Positions 17,212 through 26,844 are shown, numbered from the stretch's first letter. The stretch is 64,000 nucleotides of DNA from an uncultured Cohaesibacter sp. (GCF_963682185.1 NZ_OY821667.1:974109-1038108), one strand, 5' to 3'. Translations and numbers: made by a program. The notes: generated by a model from the sequence alone, not told the origin.

Positions 17212-18678
17212 ATGTTGAGCATTGAAAGCGGAGTGCTTGTTCAGGTCCTGATCGGCTTTGGCGTGATCCTGATTTTGATTTTTCTTCTGACATGGATCAT
17301 GAAAAAACTGAATCTCGTATCGGCACGCATTGCCAGACAGGGTGAAGATCCAAGGCTGTCAATCAAGGAAGTGATCGCGGTGGATCACAAGCGTCGCCTG
17401 CTTCTGGTGCAGCGCGATCATGTCGAGCATCTGTTGCTCATTGGCGGAGAATCCGACCTTTTGGTCGAACATAACATTCCCGCCCAGCAGGTACAGAAGC
17501 AATCATCCCATACACAGATGCAGCCACAGCAGGCCGCACCGGTTATTCAACCGCCTATGGCACCCCCCAATCCGGGACAGCCAATGCCTGCCCAGCAGCC
17601 AACATCAACGGCCGCACCTCGCATGCAAGCCCAGCGTTCGGCAGCCCCGGCGCAACCGACGCCTCAAACAGCGTCAGGCCCCCAGGCTGCTCCTCATATG
17701 CAACGCCCACAGGATCCTCTGCAAAGACCGGCAGCTTACTCACGCGCACCTGCTTCCCGCACAAATGGTCCAGGTCCAGTAGCTCCGCTCCATCCTGCTG
17801 AACGAAGCACCCTGCAGACAAAAGACTCGCGCGCACAGCAAGGTCCTGCATCGGAACAGAATAGGCAGGCCTCTCTAAGAGAGACGAGGCCTAATATGCA
17901 GCGCCCGACGCATAGCCCGGCTCCTCAGGATCAGGGACAACGCGCCGCCCCCGTTTCAGCTCCCAATGCGCCTATGGTGAAAGCAGACGCTCCAGCACGC
18001 CCTCGACCGGGCCAGCATGCTGATCCCCTAATGCGGGCTTCGTTCGATCAGCAAGACAATCCTGAAGTGCCGGATTCTTCTAAACAGACCGCCCACGATC
18101 AGCCCGAAAGTGCCAATAAGGAGCGCTTAACGCCCAAACATCCTGCTGAGGAGAAAGGCTCTGGCGCAGACGGCAAGTCCTCTGAAAAGCAGACAGCAGC
18201 CGCACAACTTTCCACTTTGGAAGAAGCAGAGACACCCTTACAGCCAACTCAGAAGCCACCGCAAGCTTCTGCTGAAGCATCAGAAAAGGATGAGGATCAA
18301 AAGCCGGCGGCTCAGAGACAGCATCCTCAGCAGCAAGCCCCACAGGCACAAGCGTCACAAGAACCAAAGGCACCACAGGCTCCTCAGCAAAATCCTGAGA
18401 CTCCGAAAGAGGCTAGCCCGGATCAAGGAGCCCCTGCAGCATCGCAGCCGCAGAGACCCAGTTCGACACCCCAACAGCAACAAGCCCCGGCAGAAAGCCC
18501 CAAGGGCGATCAGGACGGTCAAGCGCCATCTTTAGAAGACGCAAAACCAAAGGCTGAGGAAGCGCCATCAGACAAGGACGATCAGCAAGCCGAAGTCGAG
18601 CCTCTTTCCAAATCTGCGTCTTATGATGACGAGATCAACAGGCTCCTGAATGAGCTTTCGAGCGAAATTAAAAAATGA
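17212..18678 (+). CDS. fliO: FliO-like flagellar export protein with a very long Pro/Gln-rich tail
   Basis: Residues 5-32 form a single membrane helix (VLVQVLIGFGVILILIFLLTWIMKKL). Residues ~45-85 are a FliO-type small beta domain (LSIKEVIAVDHKRRLLLVQRDHVEHLLLIGG). FliO assists assembly of the FliP ring in the export gate, which fits the overlapping fliP gene (ATGA). Usual FliO proteins are 100-200 residues; this one is 488. From ~100 to ~430 the tail is dominated by Pro, Gln, Ala and Ser, with repeated QQAP, APQAP and QRPS-like words, and it ends in a short helix (SYDDEINRLLNELSSEIKK). The tail lies on the cytoplasmic side and its role is unknown. Confidence 0.82.
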   Translation: MLSIESGVLVQVLIGFGVILILIFLLTWIMKKLNLVSARIARQGEDPRLSIKEVIAVDHKRRLLLVQRDHVEHLLLIGGESDLLVEHNIPAQQVQKQSSHTQMQPQQAAPVIQPPMAPPNPGQPMPAQQPTSTAAPRMQAQRSAAPAQPTPQTASGPQAAPHMQRPQDPLQRPAAYSRAPASRTNGPGPVAPLHPAERSTLQTKDSRAQQGPASEQNRQASLRETRPNMQRPTHSPAPQDQGQRAAPVSAPNAPMVKADAPARPRPGQHADPLMRASFDQQDNPEVPDSSKQTAHDQPESANKERLTPKHPAEEKGSGADGKSSEKQTAAAQLSTLEEAETPLQPTQKPPQASAEASEKDEDQKPAAQRQHPQQQAPQAQASQEPKAPQAPQQNPETPKEASPDQGAPAASQPQRPSSTPQQQQAPAESPKGDQDGQAPSLEDAKPKAEEAPSDKDDQQAEVEPLSKSASYDDEINRLLNELSSEIKK

Positions 18679-19502
18679 ACCTATTCCGCTCGAAAGAGAC
18701 GCCAGCGGCACAAAGCCAAAAGCACACAGGTCTTCGGCCCCGATCATGGGGCCGTTTCCTGCTTTTGGGGGCGATGAGTTGCATTACCATCGCAGCGTTC
18801 TGCATGGTGATCTATCCCAACCCGGCCTTCGCCCAGCAGCTGTCCATAGGCTTCGGCGATGACCTGACCTTGACAGAACGAGCCGTTCAACTGGTCGCTC
18901 TGATCACGGTTCTGTCCCTTGCGCCTTCAATCCTGATCATGGTGACATCCTTCACCCGGATTGTTGTGGTGCTGTCCCTGCTGCGTTCGGCGCTCGGCCT
19001 ACAAACGTCACCACCCAACACGGTGATGGTATCGCTGGCGCTGTTTCTGACAGCCTTCATCATGGCCCCCACCTTTGAGGAAGCCTATAATACGGGCATT
19101 GAACCGCTGGTGCAGGGCGAGATCGAACCTGCTGAAGCATTTGATCTCACATCTCGACCCTTCCACCTTTTTATGCGGCAACATGTGCGGGAAAACGACC
19201 TTGCGCTGTTTCTCGACATGGCCAATCAGGAGGCACCGGACACACCGGAAGACATCAGCCTGCGTGTTCTCGTTCCGGCCTTCATGATCAGCGAATTGAG
19301 AAGAGGCTTTGAGATTGGCTTCCTGATCTATCTGCCTTTCATCATCATCGATCTGGTGGTCGCGTCCATTCTCATGTCGATGGGTATGATGATGTTGCCG
19401 CCAGTCGTGATCTCGCTGCCGTTCAAGCTCATTTTCTTTGTGCTGATTGATGGCTGGAACCTGATCACAGGATCGCTCGTGCGAAGTTTTCTGGGGAGCT
19501 AG
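18675..19502 (+). CDS. fliP: Flagellar type III export protein FliP
   Basis: A 275-residue protein with an N-terminal signal-like segment (FLLLGAMSCITIAAFCMVIYPNPAFAQQ), usual for FliP. The core has TSFTRIVVVLSLLRSALGLQTSPPNTVMVSLALFLTAFIM and, at the end, VASILMSMGMMMLPPVVISLPFKLIFFVLIDGW. Five FliP subunits form the core of the export gate. Its ATG overlaps the fliO stop. Followed by an intrinsic terminator, so fliO-fliP appears to be a two-gene unit. Confidence 0.96.
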   Translation: MNLFRSKETPAAQSQKHTGLRPRSWGRFLLLGAMSCITIAAFCMVIYPNPAFAQQLSIGFGDDLTLTERAVQLVALITVLSLAPSILIMVTSFTRIVVVLSLLRSALGLQTSPPNTVMVSLALFLTAFIMAPTFEEAYNTGIEPLVQGEIEPAEAFDLTSRPFHLFMRQHVRENDLALFLDMANQEAPDTPEDISLRVLVPAFMISELRRGFEIGFLIYLPFIIIDLVVASILMSMGMMMLPPVVISLPFKLIFFVLIDGWNLITGSLVRSFLGS

Positions 19503-19540
19503 CCTCCCCCTTTGCATCACCAACACGAGAAGAGAAATCC

Positions 19541-19574
19541 AAGCGGCGAGCCTTTCAGGTTACGCCGCTTTTTC
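19541..19574 (+). terminator. Intrinsic terminator after fliP
   Basis: AAGCGGCG / CGCCGCTT stem with a 14-base loop followed by a T run, 40 bases after the fliP stop and ahead of the convergent TPR gene. Confidence 0.82.
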
Positions 19575-19614
19575 CGTTTTGCCTGACCATCAGTTCAAAC
19601 TGAGCGGATGGAAA

Positions 19615-22600
19615 TCAGGCCTGAGGTATATTGCTACCATTGTTCGTAGGATTGGTTGTGCCATTTACAGCAGGCGTAGTCTGCTCGGCAACATTGCCCG
19701 CCCCGCCATTGGGCTGCAAATAGCGACTACGATACTCTTTCAGGAACCGTTCCATCGTGCTGATACCCGCGATTTCCTGTGCAATCGACTGGAATTCCTG
19801 ACCGCTACGCTGCTCAATGGGCAAGGTTACGACATCAAACGCTCCCGAGACGGGCGTGTCCGACATCATCTTCGCATATTTTCTGCGCAGACGATCCAGC
19901 CCCAGCCGGTCATCGGAAAGGCTATAGGCGATACCAGCCCGCAGAATATTTGTTTGCTCGTCTTGATCCAGCGGATTCTCTACACTCCAGCGATCTCCCA
20001 TCATCTGTTCGATTTGCTCCGCCGTATCTTGCCAACGCTTGGAACGCCAAAGGATATCAGCGCGCAATTGTTCAACATCTCCCCCTTGCAAGGGCTTAAT
20101 AAGATCCAGCGCCAGATCCACTTTGTTCAGCTCAGCCAGAGCCTTGGCTTCGACCAATCGGCGCTGACGTTCCAGAGAAAGCGGTAACTGCGACTGCCGT
20201 GTCCTGCGCAAAACATCAAGCGCCTTGTTCGGCTTACGGTCGAGCAGATAGATCACGGCCAAATCCGCAGCAATCTGAGAGCGAGCGGCGCCTTTGAGGC
20301 GATTGTCTACCTGATGCTTGAGCAGCTCCTCGGCCCGATCTAGCAGGTCCACTTCCACCAGCTTGTCAGCCAGACGCCGAACCATTTCATCGCCGCGACG
20401 ACCAACCGGTGTCAGCTCGCGAAAGTCATAATAGAGTGACAGCGCCTTGATGGCCGAGAGCTCGTCAACCTTGCCATCGAGAAAAAGAGAAGAGAACACG
20501 CCGTTCATTTCTTCCTGCAACACGCGCGTCACATCCGAAGCAGCATCCGAACTGGTCGCCGCCTTCAGGGTTTCAAAAGCATTACGGAACTCGCCCTTAT
20601 CGACATAAAGATGGGCAAGACTGCGAAGCGCATTCAGCTCCACATCATCGCCACGCCAAATAGTCGTCAGCCCTTCCAGCTCATCAATGGCTTCATCATT
20701 GGTGATCTGCTTTTCCTGATTCTTGAGTTTGATTTCCTGCAACCATGCATCCGTCGCAATAGGCAGGTAGCGTGTCTCCCGCGCTGTCTTGAAAGCTTCA
20801 AGAGCTTCGGCGGATTCATTTCTGGCAACAGCGATCTTGCCCCGCAGCAGATTGTAACGCGCGACACCTTCTTGATCCAGATAAGCCGGATTCACTTCGG
20901 CCAACGCCGCAGCAGCACTACCAAACTGCTGATCAAGCAGAGAAATCTCAACCCCATCCAGCAACATCATATTGCGCACATGAATGCTGTAGTCCTGCGC
21001 CACGGTTGAGGCAAGATCCAGAGCGTCCTCAGCTTCCCTCCAGCGCCCGGACCGGGCAGCCGCCAAACCACGCCACACGGAAGCATCTGCATCATTGTCA
21101 AACTCTGGATGGTTCAGCCGACGGAAAGCAGAATCAGGTCGTCCCGCAAACAATTCTGCAGCCGCAAACAAAGTACGAAACCCGCGACCGCGGGCAAATT
21201 CAGGAGCAGTATCTTCAATAATCTGCAAATGGCCAAGCGCCTCGGCCCCATAACCATTGGCAAGCAAAAGCTTGGAAAGTGCCATTTCGCTCTGAATGGC
21301 CATCTGATCATCAAACTGGGAAACCTTCGCTTCGAGCGCCTGTCGCTCACGGGTAAAAACCGTAGGCGTCGGAGCGATCAGCGATTCAAGGTTGAGATAG
21401 GTCTCCCTCACGGTGCCATTTCCGGTGGTAAGGCCGCTCAGATCGACCTTCGTAGCTCCCGAGTTTGACAGGGTCAATCCGTTGCTGGAGCTGATATAAA
21501 TGAACCCACCATCACGCGCCACCTGCAAATCATCCACTCTTTCGGTCAACGCAATCCCGTGTGCAGAAACAAGAGTGGAAAAATCAACCAACTGCTGCGA
21601 TTTGACAAAACCTCGCGCAGGCCCAAGCCCGGTTACCACATGAATATTCTCACCCGTACCGGGATCGCGCAGTTTAAGGATACTCCCAGTGCCCTCGAAC
21701 TTGACCCGCATGGCTGAACGGCCACCACTGATCTTAGTGCGCGACATATGCAATGGCTTGGTTGGTTCCACCACCATATCGCCAATGGTCAGAAGCCAGC
21801 CATAGCCCTCTGGCGAGAAGGTAACCAGACGGGAATTCTTGAGCGGAATGCGCAAAACGGCAATACGCCCCGACCGCCATACTTCCAGATCGTCAGCAAT
21901 GGCATGCAATTGCCCGCGCGCCGAAGAGACATCAAGCCCGAGCGGCGTGTCGAATACGGCCCAGATCACGCCACTTTTCTTAAAAACGGCAGACGCGGTG
22001 GGATTCTTGAACGGGAAGAACAGACGCACTGAACGTCCAAAAGCCTTGGCCTCGACAGGCAGCATCTGCGCCGTTAGGTCCGGCATGGCTCCGGTCATGC
22101 GTTCTGCATTGGCCTCACCTGATATGCGCTCTTCGCCAGGCAAGAGCTGCTCCTGCGTCGTACCAGCCTGCGCAACAGGCACCTCCTCTTGCTGCAGGTC
22201 TCCTTGCTGCGGAGCCGCCTCCACAGGCATGACATCCATGTCTGGAGCAGACGTTTCCTGCATCACAACCGGAGAGTCTGTGGGAGCCGGAATCTGCGCT
22301 GGCCTTGGAATAACCTCAGCCGGAGTTTCAACCTTGGCAGTCGCACCAGACATCGAGGGCGGATTGACCGCCTCCGCTTCCCCATCTGCCGGAGGAATGG
22401 CGAGATAGCGATCATCGAGCGCCGCATTCTGAACATTGGAATTTGTCGCATCTCCAGACACATTCGGAGCAATCGGCTCGGTCACTTGAGAATTGGCAAA
22501 AAGCGTATTGTCTTGATTTTCTTCGTTTGGCCCCGGTCCGAGGATAACCTCATTGGCTGCGCTGTTCTCGCTATCTGCTAGCTGATTGGTGGCATTCGCA

Positions 22601-23682
22601 AGCAGGCTTTTGGCAGCAGCATCCCCGCTCCCCCCCGCACCATTGGCAATAAGAACCCCGCTATCACCGGGTCTGGAAACAGCCCGCGTAATGCTGTCTT
22701 CAGCGCCCTGTGCCTGAAACAGAACCTTGTCGCCGGTTATGTCGACGATGTAGGAATCATCTTCGCGAAAAGCACGCACATCCGACGTCGGCGCCACAAA
22801 AATCCTGAACAGCGTGCCCCCATTTTCATGGGACATCTGAATATCACTCACCAGAGGCGGCAGCTCTGCGCGCAATTTGGACAGATCCGCATCCGCCTTG
22901 TGATTGAAAAACACGCGCACTTCCGGGCCTTGACGCTCGAATGTGGAATCAAAGGGAATGTTCCAGATGAAAGCGGCGCGCGTAAAGGTCGGATGATCAC
23001 CAATCCTCAGATCGAGTTTGGGGCGCACTTGCGAGCCTTTTTTGGCTTGCTCAAGAGATCTGGCAAGGCGCAATGCCTCTTCAGCACGTTTGGCCAGTTC
23101 GCGCACCACTTCTGGCGGCAAGGAGGGTGGCAAGCCCGTCCAACTGGTCGGCAACAGATCGACATATAACCGCTCGCCTGCCTCCATGGTATTGAGGCGG
23201 ACATTGGGCTTCAAGGCAATGCGAATGCCCTGCCCGTCCGGATCAAGGCGCGCAACCGTGATATAGTCCGGAAGGATCGAGGGCAGGTTCGTAACGGGGG
23301 AGGAATTGACGGCTTCATCAAAGCGAATGACAAAGATACTGTTGTCCTGCTTGATCGAGTAGCCTGGTAGCAGATTGCGTCCCTTGAAGTTGAGAATGAT
23401 CCGCCCGAAGCCCTCTTCCTGGGTTGTGACGATCTCAAGATCTCCAGTCTCAGAGCCATTTGCGCCTGTATCAATTTGCTGTGCATAGGCTTGGCTTGCA
23501 AAGGCAGAGACGAACAGCAGAAAAAGCAGGACGAAAGATGCAGATCTGCGCACCACACCACCCGCAAGGGAGCGAACGGCGCTGCACACCTGATCATATT
23601 TCAACGCAAACTGCTGCGCCGTCTCCGCCATAAAAGCTCTCCGGATCTTCAAGCGAGCCCGGTGATCGACAAATGCGAACAT
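19615..23682 (-). CDS. Very large secreted/periplasmic TPR-repeat protein of the flagellar region
   Basis: About 1,355 residues. A hydrophobic signal-type segment (SASFVLLFLLFVSAFASQAYAQQ) ends near residue 70, so the bulk should be periplasmic. An N-terminal beta-rich domain (GRIILNFKGRNLLPGYSIKQ, then LPDYITVARLDPDGQGIRIAL) loosely recalls AMIN/secretin-type domains. A Pro/Ala/Glu-rich linker covers roughly residues 340-540, and the C-terminal ~550 residues are tetratricopeptide-like helical repeats. I do not recognise a named gene. It is the last gene of the fliL-fliM-DUF6468-motE run, with about 90 bases between motE and it, which implies a role in motor or envelope-spanning parts. The start is uncertain: ATG 23682 has GGGAG upstream, and ATG 23631 has CGGAGAG and a more ordinary signal peptide. 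Confidence 0.75.
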   Translation of the reverse strand: MFAFVDHRARLKIRRAFMAETAQQFALKYDQVCSAVRSLAGGVVRRSASFVLLFLLFVSAFASQAYAQQIDTGANGSETGDLEIVTTQEEGFGRIILNFKGRNLLPGYSIKQDNSIFVIRFDEAVNSSPVTNLPSILPDYITVARLDPDGQGIRIALKPNVRLNTMEAGERLYVDLLPTSWTGLPPSLPPEVVRELAKRAEEALRLARSLEQAKKGSQVRPKLDLRIGDHPTFTRAAFIWNIPFDSTFERQGPEVRVFFNHKADADLSKLRAELPPLVSDIQMSHENGGTLFRIFVAPTSDVRAFREDDSYIVDITGDKVLFQAQGAEDSITRAVSRPGDSGVLIANGAGGSGDAAAKSLLANATNQLADSENSAANEVILGPGPNEENQDNTLFANSQVTEPIAPNVSGDATNSNVQNAALDDRYLAIPPADGEAEAVNPPSMSGATAKVETPAEVIPRPAQIPAPTDSPVVMQETSAPDMDVMPVEAAPQQGDLQQEEVPVAQAGTTQEQLLPGEERISGEANAERMTGAMPDLTAQMLPVEAKAFGRSVRLFFPFKNPTASAVFKKSGVIWAVFDTPLGLDVSSARGQLHAIADDLEVWRSGRIAVLRIPLKNSRLVTFSPEGYGWLLTIGDMVVEPTKPLHMSRTKISGGRSAMRVKFEGTGSILKLRDPGTGENIHVVTGLGPARGFVKSQQLVDFSTLVSAHGIALTERVDDLQVARDGGFIYISSSNGLTLSNSGATKVDLSGLTTGNGTVRETYLNLESLIAPTPTVFTRERQALEAKVSQFDDQMAIQSEMALSKLLLANGYGAEALGHLQIIEDTAPEFARGRGFRTLFAAAELFAGRPDSAFRRLNHPEFDNDADASVWRGLAAARSGRWREAEDALDLASTVAQDYSIHVRNMMLLDGVEISLLDQQFGSAAAALAEVNPAYLDQEGVARYNLLRGKIAVARNESAEALEAFKTARETRYLPIATDAWLQEIKLKNQEKQITNDEAIDELEGLTTIWRGDDVELNALRSLAHLYVDKGEFRNAFETLKAATSSDAASDVTRVLQEEMNGVFSSLFLDGKVDELSAIKALSLYYDFRELTPVGRRGDEMVRRLADKLVEVDLLDRAEELLKHQVDNRLKGAARSQIAADLAVIYLLDRKPNKALDVLRRTRQSQLPLSLERQRRLVEAKALAELNKVDLALDLIKPLQGGDVEQLRADILWRSKRWQDTAEQIEQMMGDRWSVENPLDQDEQTNILRAGIAYSLSDDRLGLDRLRRKYAKMMSDTPVSGAFDVVTLPIEQRSGQEFQSIAQEIAGISTMERFLKEYRSRYLQPNGGAGNVAEQTTPAVNGTTNPTNNGSNIPQA

Positions 23683-23773
23683 CACCGCTCCCTTTTCCTG
23701 AAGACCAACCTAAACGAAAATGCTTTCCGGCTAATTACCAAAGCCGTTAAACACGTCTGGATTGATTGCCAAC

Positions 23774-24493
23774 CTAATTCCCGATCTGCGGCAGCTCATC
23801 CGTCGCCAGCGACTGCACATTTTGCTCAAGCGAATTGCTGTTGGCGATCGCCGCGCTCAAGTTGCTGGCCGATTCCGCCTTCATCTGCCCCATAATCGTA
23901 GCCAGCTTGCGCGATTTCATGGATTTGACGATATCAAGCAGGATATCTTGATCCATGACCTCGAAAATTTGGGCCGCCTGCTTGGATTTCATCGAAGAAT
24001 ACATGGCTACCAGACGATTGATATCCGCTTGCTGCTCTTCGTCGCGCTTTTTGGTCGCCAGAGCGATGGTCTGCTCAAGAGACTTGAGTTCATCCACGCG
24101 CTGTTGCAAGCGCTTCTCTGCCGCTTTCAGCAGGGCTTCACGCATTTCAATGCTTCTGGCGCGCTCATCCAGTTCCTTGCGACGATTGGCCAGACGCTCC
24201 AGAATGGCAAGCTCGGAGCGCGAACTCTTGGTCGGGTCAATCCGCATACCATCCACCAGAGAGGGAGGCTCTTCCCCCATATTGGGTTCTGGCGTTTCAG
24301 CAGGAGCCGGCGCATCGCCAGCCCCTTCCGCTGCAGCACCACCATCAGCAGCAGGTGCAGGCGCTTCCTGAGCCAGTGCGGGCGTGGTGGATACGGCGGA
24401 CATGTCACTATAGACCACCAGATGAGCCACCTTGATAAACAATAGCCCGACAACCGCGATAAGAACGGTTGGAAGCAAACGCACTTGGGTCAT
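23774..24493 (-). CDS. motE: MotE-family protein (MgtE intracellular-domain-like flagellar motor chaperone)
   Basis: A 239-residue protein with an N-terminal hydrophobic anchor/signal (LLPTVLIAVVGLLFIKVAHLVV), an Ala/Pro-rich stretch and a long coiled coil (about residues 95-165). The C-terminal MgtE-N-like domain reads QIFEVMDQDILLDIVKSMKSRKLATIMGQM. This is the architecture of MotE, a periplasmic chaperone of the motor protein MotC in Sinorhizobium. MotC and MotB are not in this window, so a direct client cannot be shown. Overlaps the DUF6468 gene by four bases. Confidence 0.8.
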   Translation of the reverse strand: MTQVRLLPTVLIAVVGLLFIKVAHLVVYSDMSAVSTTPALAQEAPAPAADGGAAAEGAGDAPAPAETPEPNMGEEPPSLVDGMRIDPTKSSRSELAILERLANRRKELDERARSIEMREALLKAAEKRLQQRVDELKSLEQTIALATKKRDEEQQADINRLVAMYSSMKSKQAAQIFEVMDQDILLDIVKSMKSRKLATIMGQMKAESASNLSAAIANSNSLEQNVQSLATDELPQIGN

Positions 24494-25065
24494 GCTGCAA
24501 CACCTCTTTTTTGCCGAATGGCCATCAAACGTTCAGACGTCGCTGCAGCAACATCCTTGAGATTACGGGGCTTTTCAACGGCCTCAACCAACGGTGCAGA
24601 CTGTTCACGTTCCATCGCTTCATAATGCGCATGAGCAGAAACACCACGATACCCGCTATTGACGCGGTCATAGTCCACATCGCGATCAAGCGCTGCGTGT
24701 GCCGTAAGCTTCTGCGGCTCTGCAGCAGCGGCGACAGCGCCACTCCGCACAGCGTCGGAAATCTTGACCAGTCGACCAACGACACCTTCGCCTTGGGAAA
24801 CGTAATATTGCAGTTCAGAGGCAAGCCGCTCGGCTTCCATCAGACGATGGGACAAATTCTTGTCGCAATCCCCTGCGGTTGCCTTCAGGCCCAAAATGGC
24901 GCGCTCTGCAATTTCAGTCGCCGTAATCAATTCCGCGATGGTCGCTCGCAAGGCTTCTTCATCATTGCGCAACCGCTTCAGTCGACGGTTCAGCGTTATG
25001 CAATAGCCAATCGTCAGAACGAGCAAAAAGGCGACAAGCAATTCAATCATCATTCCAGCAGACAT
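24490..25065 (-). CDS. DUF6468-type flagellar region membrane protein
   Basis: A 191-residue protein with an N-terminal membrane helix (MIELLVAFLLVLTIGYCITLNRRL), a helical domain with coiled-coil character (ALRATIAELITATEIAERAILGLK, then SHRLMEAERLASELQYYVSQ) and a variable C-terminal half. This fits small bitopic proteins next to fliM in alphaproteobacteria, including PflI, which helps place the flagellum in Caulobacter; the link to PflI is an inference from architecture and context. Starts immediately after the fliM stop and overlaps motE. Confidence 0.72.
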   Translation of the reverse strand: MSAGMMIELLVAFLLVLTIGYCITLNRRLKRLRNDEEALRATIAELITATEIAERAILGLKATAGDCDKNLSHRLMEAERLASELQYYVSQGEGVVGRLVKISDAVRSGAVAAAAEPQKLTAHAALDRDVDYDRVNSGYRGVSAHAHYEAMEREQSAPLVEAVEKPRNLKDVAAATSERLMAIRQKRGVAA

Positions 25066-26229
25066 CTACTCACCCTTTCCAGATCCGCCCTGAGCGGCTT
25101 TTTCAAACGCAGAAAGCGTCATTTTCGGCTTAGCCAGTTTATTGGATACCTGAACGGAAATATTCCCGTTATGCTGTCCCATGACCCCCTTGGTCAGATA
25201 GACATTTCCGCATTTCAGCCGCACCGGATCATCCGGGCCGCTGTCCAGCATCAAGGTCTGCCCGACATCCAGTTTCATGATGTCGTTAAGGGACATTTTC
25301 TTCTCGAACAGAAGCGCATCAACGCTGATTTGCGAATGATAGACTTCGGTTGCCAAATGCCCTTCCCAGATGGGATCGCGCCCGAATTTCTCACCCATGA
25401 ACATCTGCAAGAGCAGATCACGAATGGGTTCGATGGTCGCATAAGGCAGCAACATTTCAATCTTGCCGCCGCGATCTTCCATATCGATGCGCAATTCAAC
25501 CAGAATGGCCGCATTGGCAGGGCGGGAGATCGCCGCAAAGCGCGGGTTCGTCTCAAGACGTTCCAGCGTAAAATTGACCGGCGACAGCGGCGCAAATGCA
25601 GCCTCGGCATCTTCAAGAACGATGTCGATCATCTGGCGCACCAGGTTCAGCTCGATCGTCGTATAGGGACGCCCTTCGACACGGATCGCAGAGGTGCCCC
25701 GCCCGCCACCGAGCAGAACGTCGATGATGGAATAAATGAGGCTTGAGTCAACCGTGATCAATCCAAGGTTATCCCACTCTTCAGCCTTGAACACCGTCAG
25801 AATGGCGGGCAGCGGAATGGAGTTCAGATAATCCCCGAACCGGATCGACGTGATAGAATCCAGAGAAACCTCGACATTGTCAGAGGTGAAATTGCGCAGG
25901 CTGGTGGTCGTCATCCGGACCAGACGGTCGAATACGATCTCCAGCATGGGAAGACGTTCATAAGAAACGATGGCCGAGTCGATCAGCGCACGCACACCGC
26001 TGCGCTCGCCAGCAAAGCCATCATCCAGACTGAAGCCAAGCAGGTTATCGATTTCTTCCTGATTGAGCACACGATCAGCACCGCGCGAGGAATTTTCATC
26101 CCCGTCCATCGGCTCGTCAATCATCGCAGCCCATTGCGCAGCCATTTCATCGGCACTACCGGCACCCTGCTCTTCCAGAGCGGCGCCCCAATCGGCCATC
26201 AGGTCTACGCTGTCTTCGTCGTCAGCCAT
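25066..26229 (-). CDS. fliM: Flagellar motor switch protein FliM
   Basis: A 387-residue switch (C-ring) protein. The CheY-binding peptide NQEEIDNLLGF is at residues 56-66, displaced from the extreme N-terminus by ~55 acidic residues. The middle domain contains TVFKAEEWDNLGLITVDSSLIYSIIDVLLGGG. The C-terminal SpoA domain ends with MLDSGPDDPVRLKCGNVYLTKGVMGQ. It couples phospho-CheY binding to rotation switching. Nine bases after fliL, and directly followed by the DUF6468 gene. Confidence 0.95.
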   Translation of the reverse strand: MADDEDSVDLMADWGAALEEQGAGSADEMAAQWAAMIDEPMDGDENSSRGADRVLNQEEIDNLLGFSLDDGFAGERSGVRALIDSAIVSYERLPMLEIVFDRLVRMTTTSLRNFTSDNVEVSLDSITSIRFGDYLNSIPLPAILTVFKAEEWDNLGLITVDSSLIYSIIDVLLGGGRGTSAIRVEGRPYTTIELNLVRQMIDIVLEDAEAAFAPLSPVNFTLERLETNPRFAAISRPANAAILVELRIDMEDRGGKIEMLLPYATIEPIRDLLLQMFMGEKFGRDPIWEGHLATEVYHSQISVDALLFEKKMSLNDIMKLDVGQTLMLDSGPDDPVRLKCGNVYLTKGVMGQHNGNISVQVSNKLAKPKMTLSAFEKAAQGGSGKGE

Positions 26230-26237
26230 TTGAAGTC

Positions 26238-26738
26238 CTACTGAATCAGGATTTCCTTAAACAGAATATCATTCACTTTAACCGGATAAATCGCATCATT
26301 GATCCGTTTCAACAATTCTCTCTTGAGCCGAAACAGACCGGCAGATCCTTCCAGATCCCGTGTTCTGAGCTCTCGCAGATAAACCTGAAACGCATCCAGC
26401 ACCCGAGGCATGAACGGCTCGATCTTCTGCGCCTGCTCCTGACTGATCAGTTCCAGAGACACCTTCAAACGCAAATACTGCGCACGGCGGTTCTGAGAAT
26501 TCAGATTCACGGTCATTTCAGGCAGATCGTAAAAATACGCCTTGCTCTCCGGCTCTGCATTGGGGTCATTTTCCGGCTCAATCAACTCATCAGAAGAGGA
26601 AGAAGAAAACAGGAAAAAATAAGCAGCACCGCCACCACCGATCAGCAACACGAGCACAAGGGCCGCAATGACGATCAGCTTCTTTTTGCCGCCGCCAGAG
26701 CCTCCCTCTTCTTCACCATTTTCATTCTCGTCCGACAT
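26238..26738 (-). CDS. fliL: Flagellar basal body-associated protein FliL
   Basis: FliL has a short acidic cytoplasmic stretch, KKKLIVIAALVLVLLIGGGGAAYFFLF as the membrane helix, and a periplasmic domain (YFYDLPEMTVNLNSQNRRAQYLRLKVSLEL; PRVLDAFQVYLRELRTRDLEGSAGLFRLKREL) that rings the stator. I place the start at MSDENENGEE (26738); a TTG-ATG pair ten codons upstream (26765-26768) is in frame but lacks a ribosome site. First gene of the fliL-fliM operon, divergent from flgF. Confidence 0.9.
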   Translation of the reverse strand: MSDENENGEEEGGSGGGKKKLIVIAALVLVLLIGGGGAAYFFLFSSSSSDELIEPENDPNAEPESKAYFYDLPEMTVNLNSQNRRAQYLRLKVSLELISQEQAQKIEPFMPRVLDAFQVYLRELRTRDLEGSAGLFRLKRELLKRINDAIYPVKVNDILFKEILIQ

Positions 26739-26774
26739 ACCAGACCCAATCTGATAACGATTCATCAACCATGG

Positions 26775-26788
26775 TTAATACCCATTAA
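26775..26788. promoter_or_regulatory. CtrA-like site upstream of fliL (six-base spacer)
   Basis: On the minus strand TTAATGGGTATTAACCAT contains the CtrA half-site TTAACCAT paired with a second TTAA at a spacing of six rather than seven. It lies 37 bases before the chosen fliL start. A GGTTAAC half-site follows at 26805. Weaker than the other boxes in the window. Confidence 0.4.
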
Positions 26789-26844
26789 TAAATAGCGCAG
26801 AAAAGGTTAACAAAACCTTTCTAAAGATTAGCCACAGCCAAATA

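Noticed and set aside
24469-25746. 425-codon plus-strand ORF opposite fliM, the DUF6468 gene and motE
   Set aside because: Antisense to three well-supported flagellar genes and without any recognisable motif.
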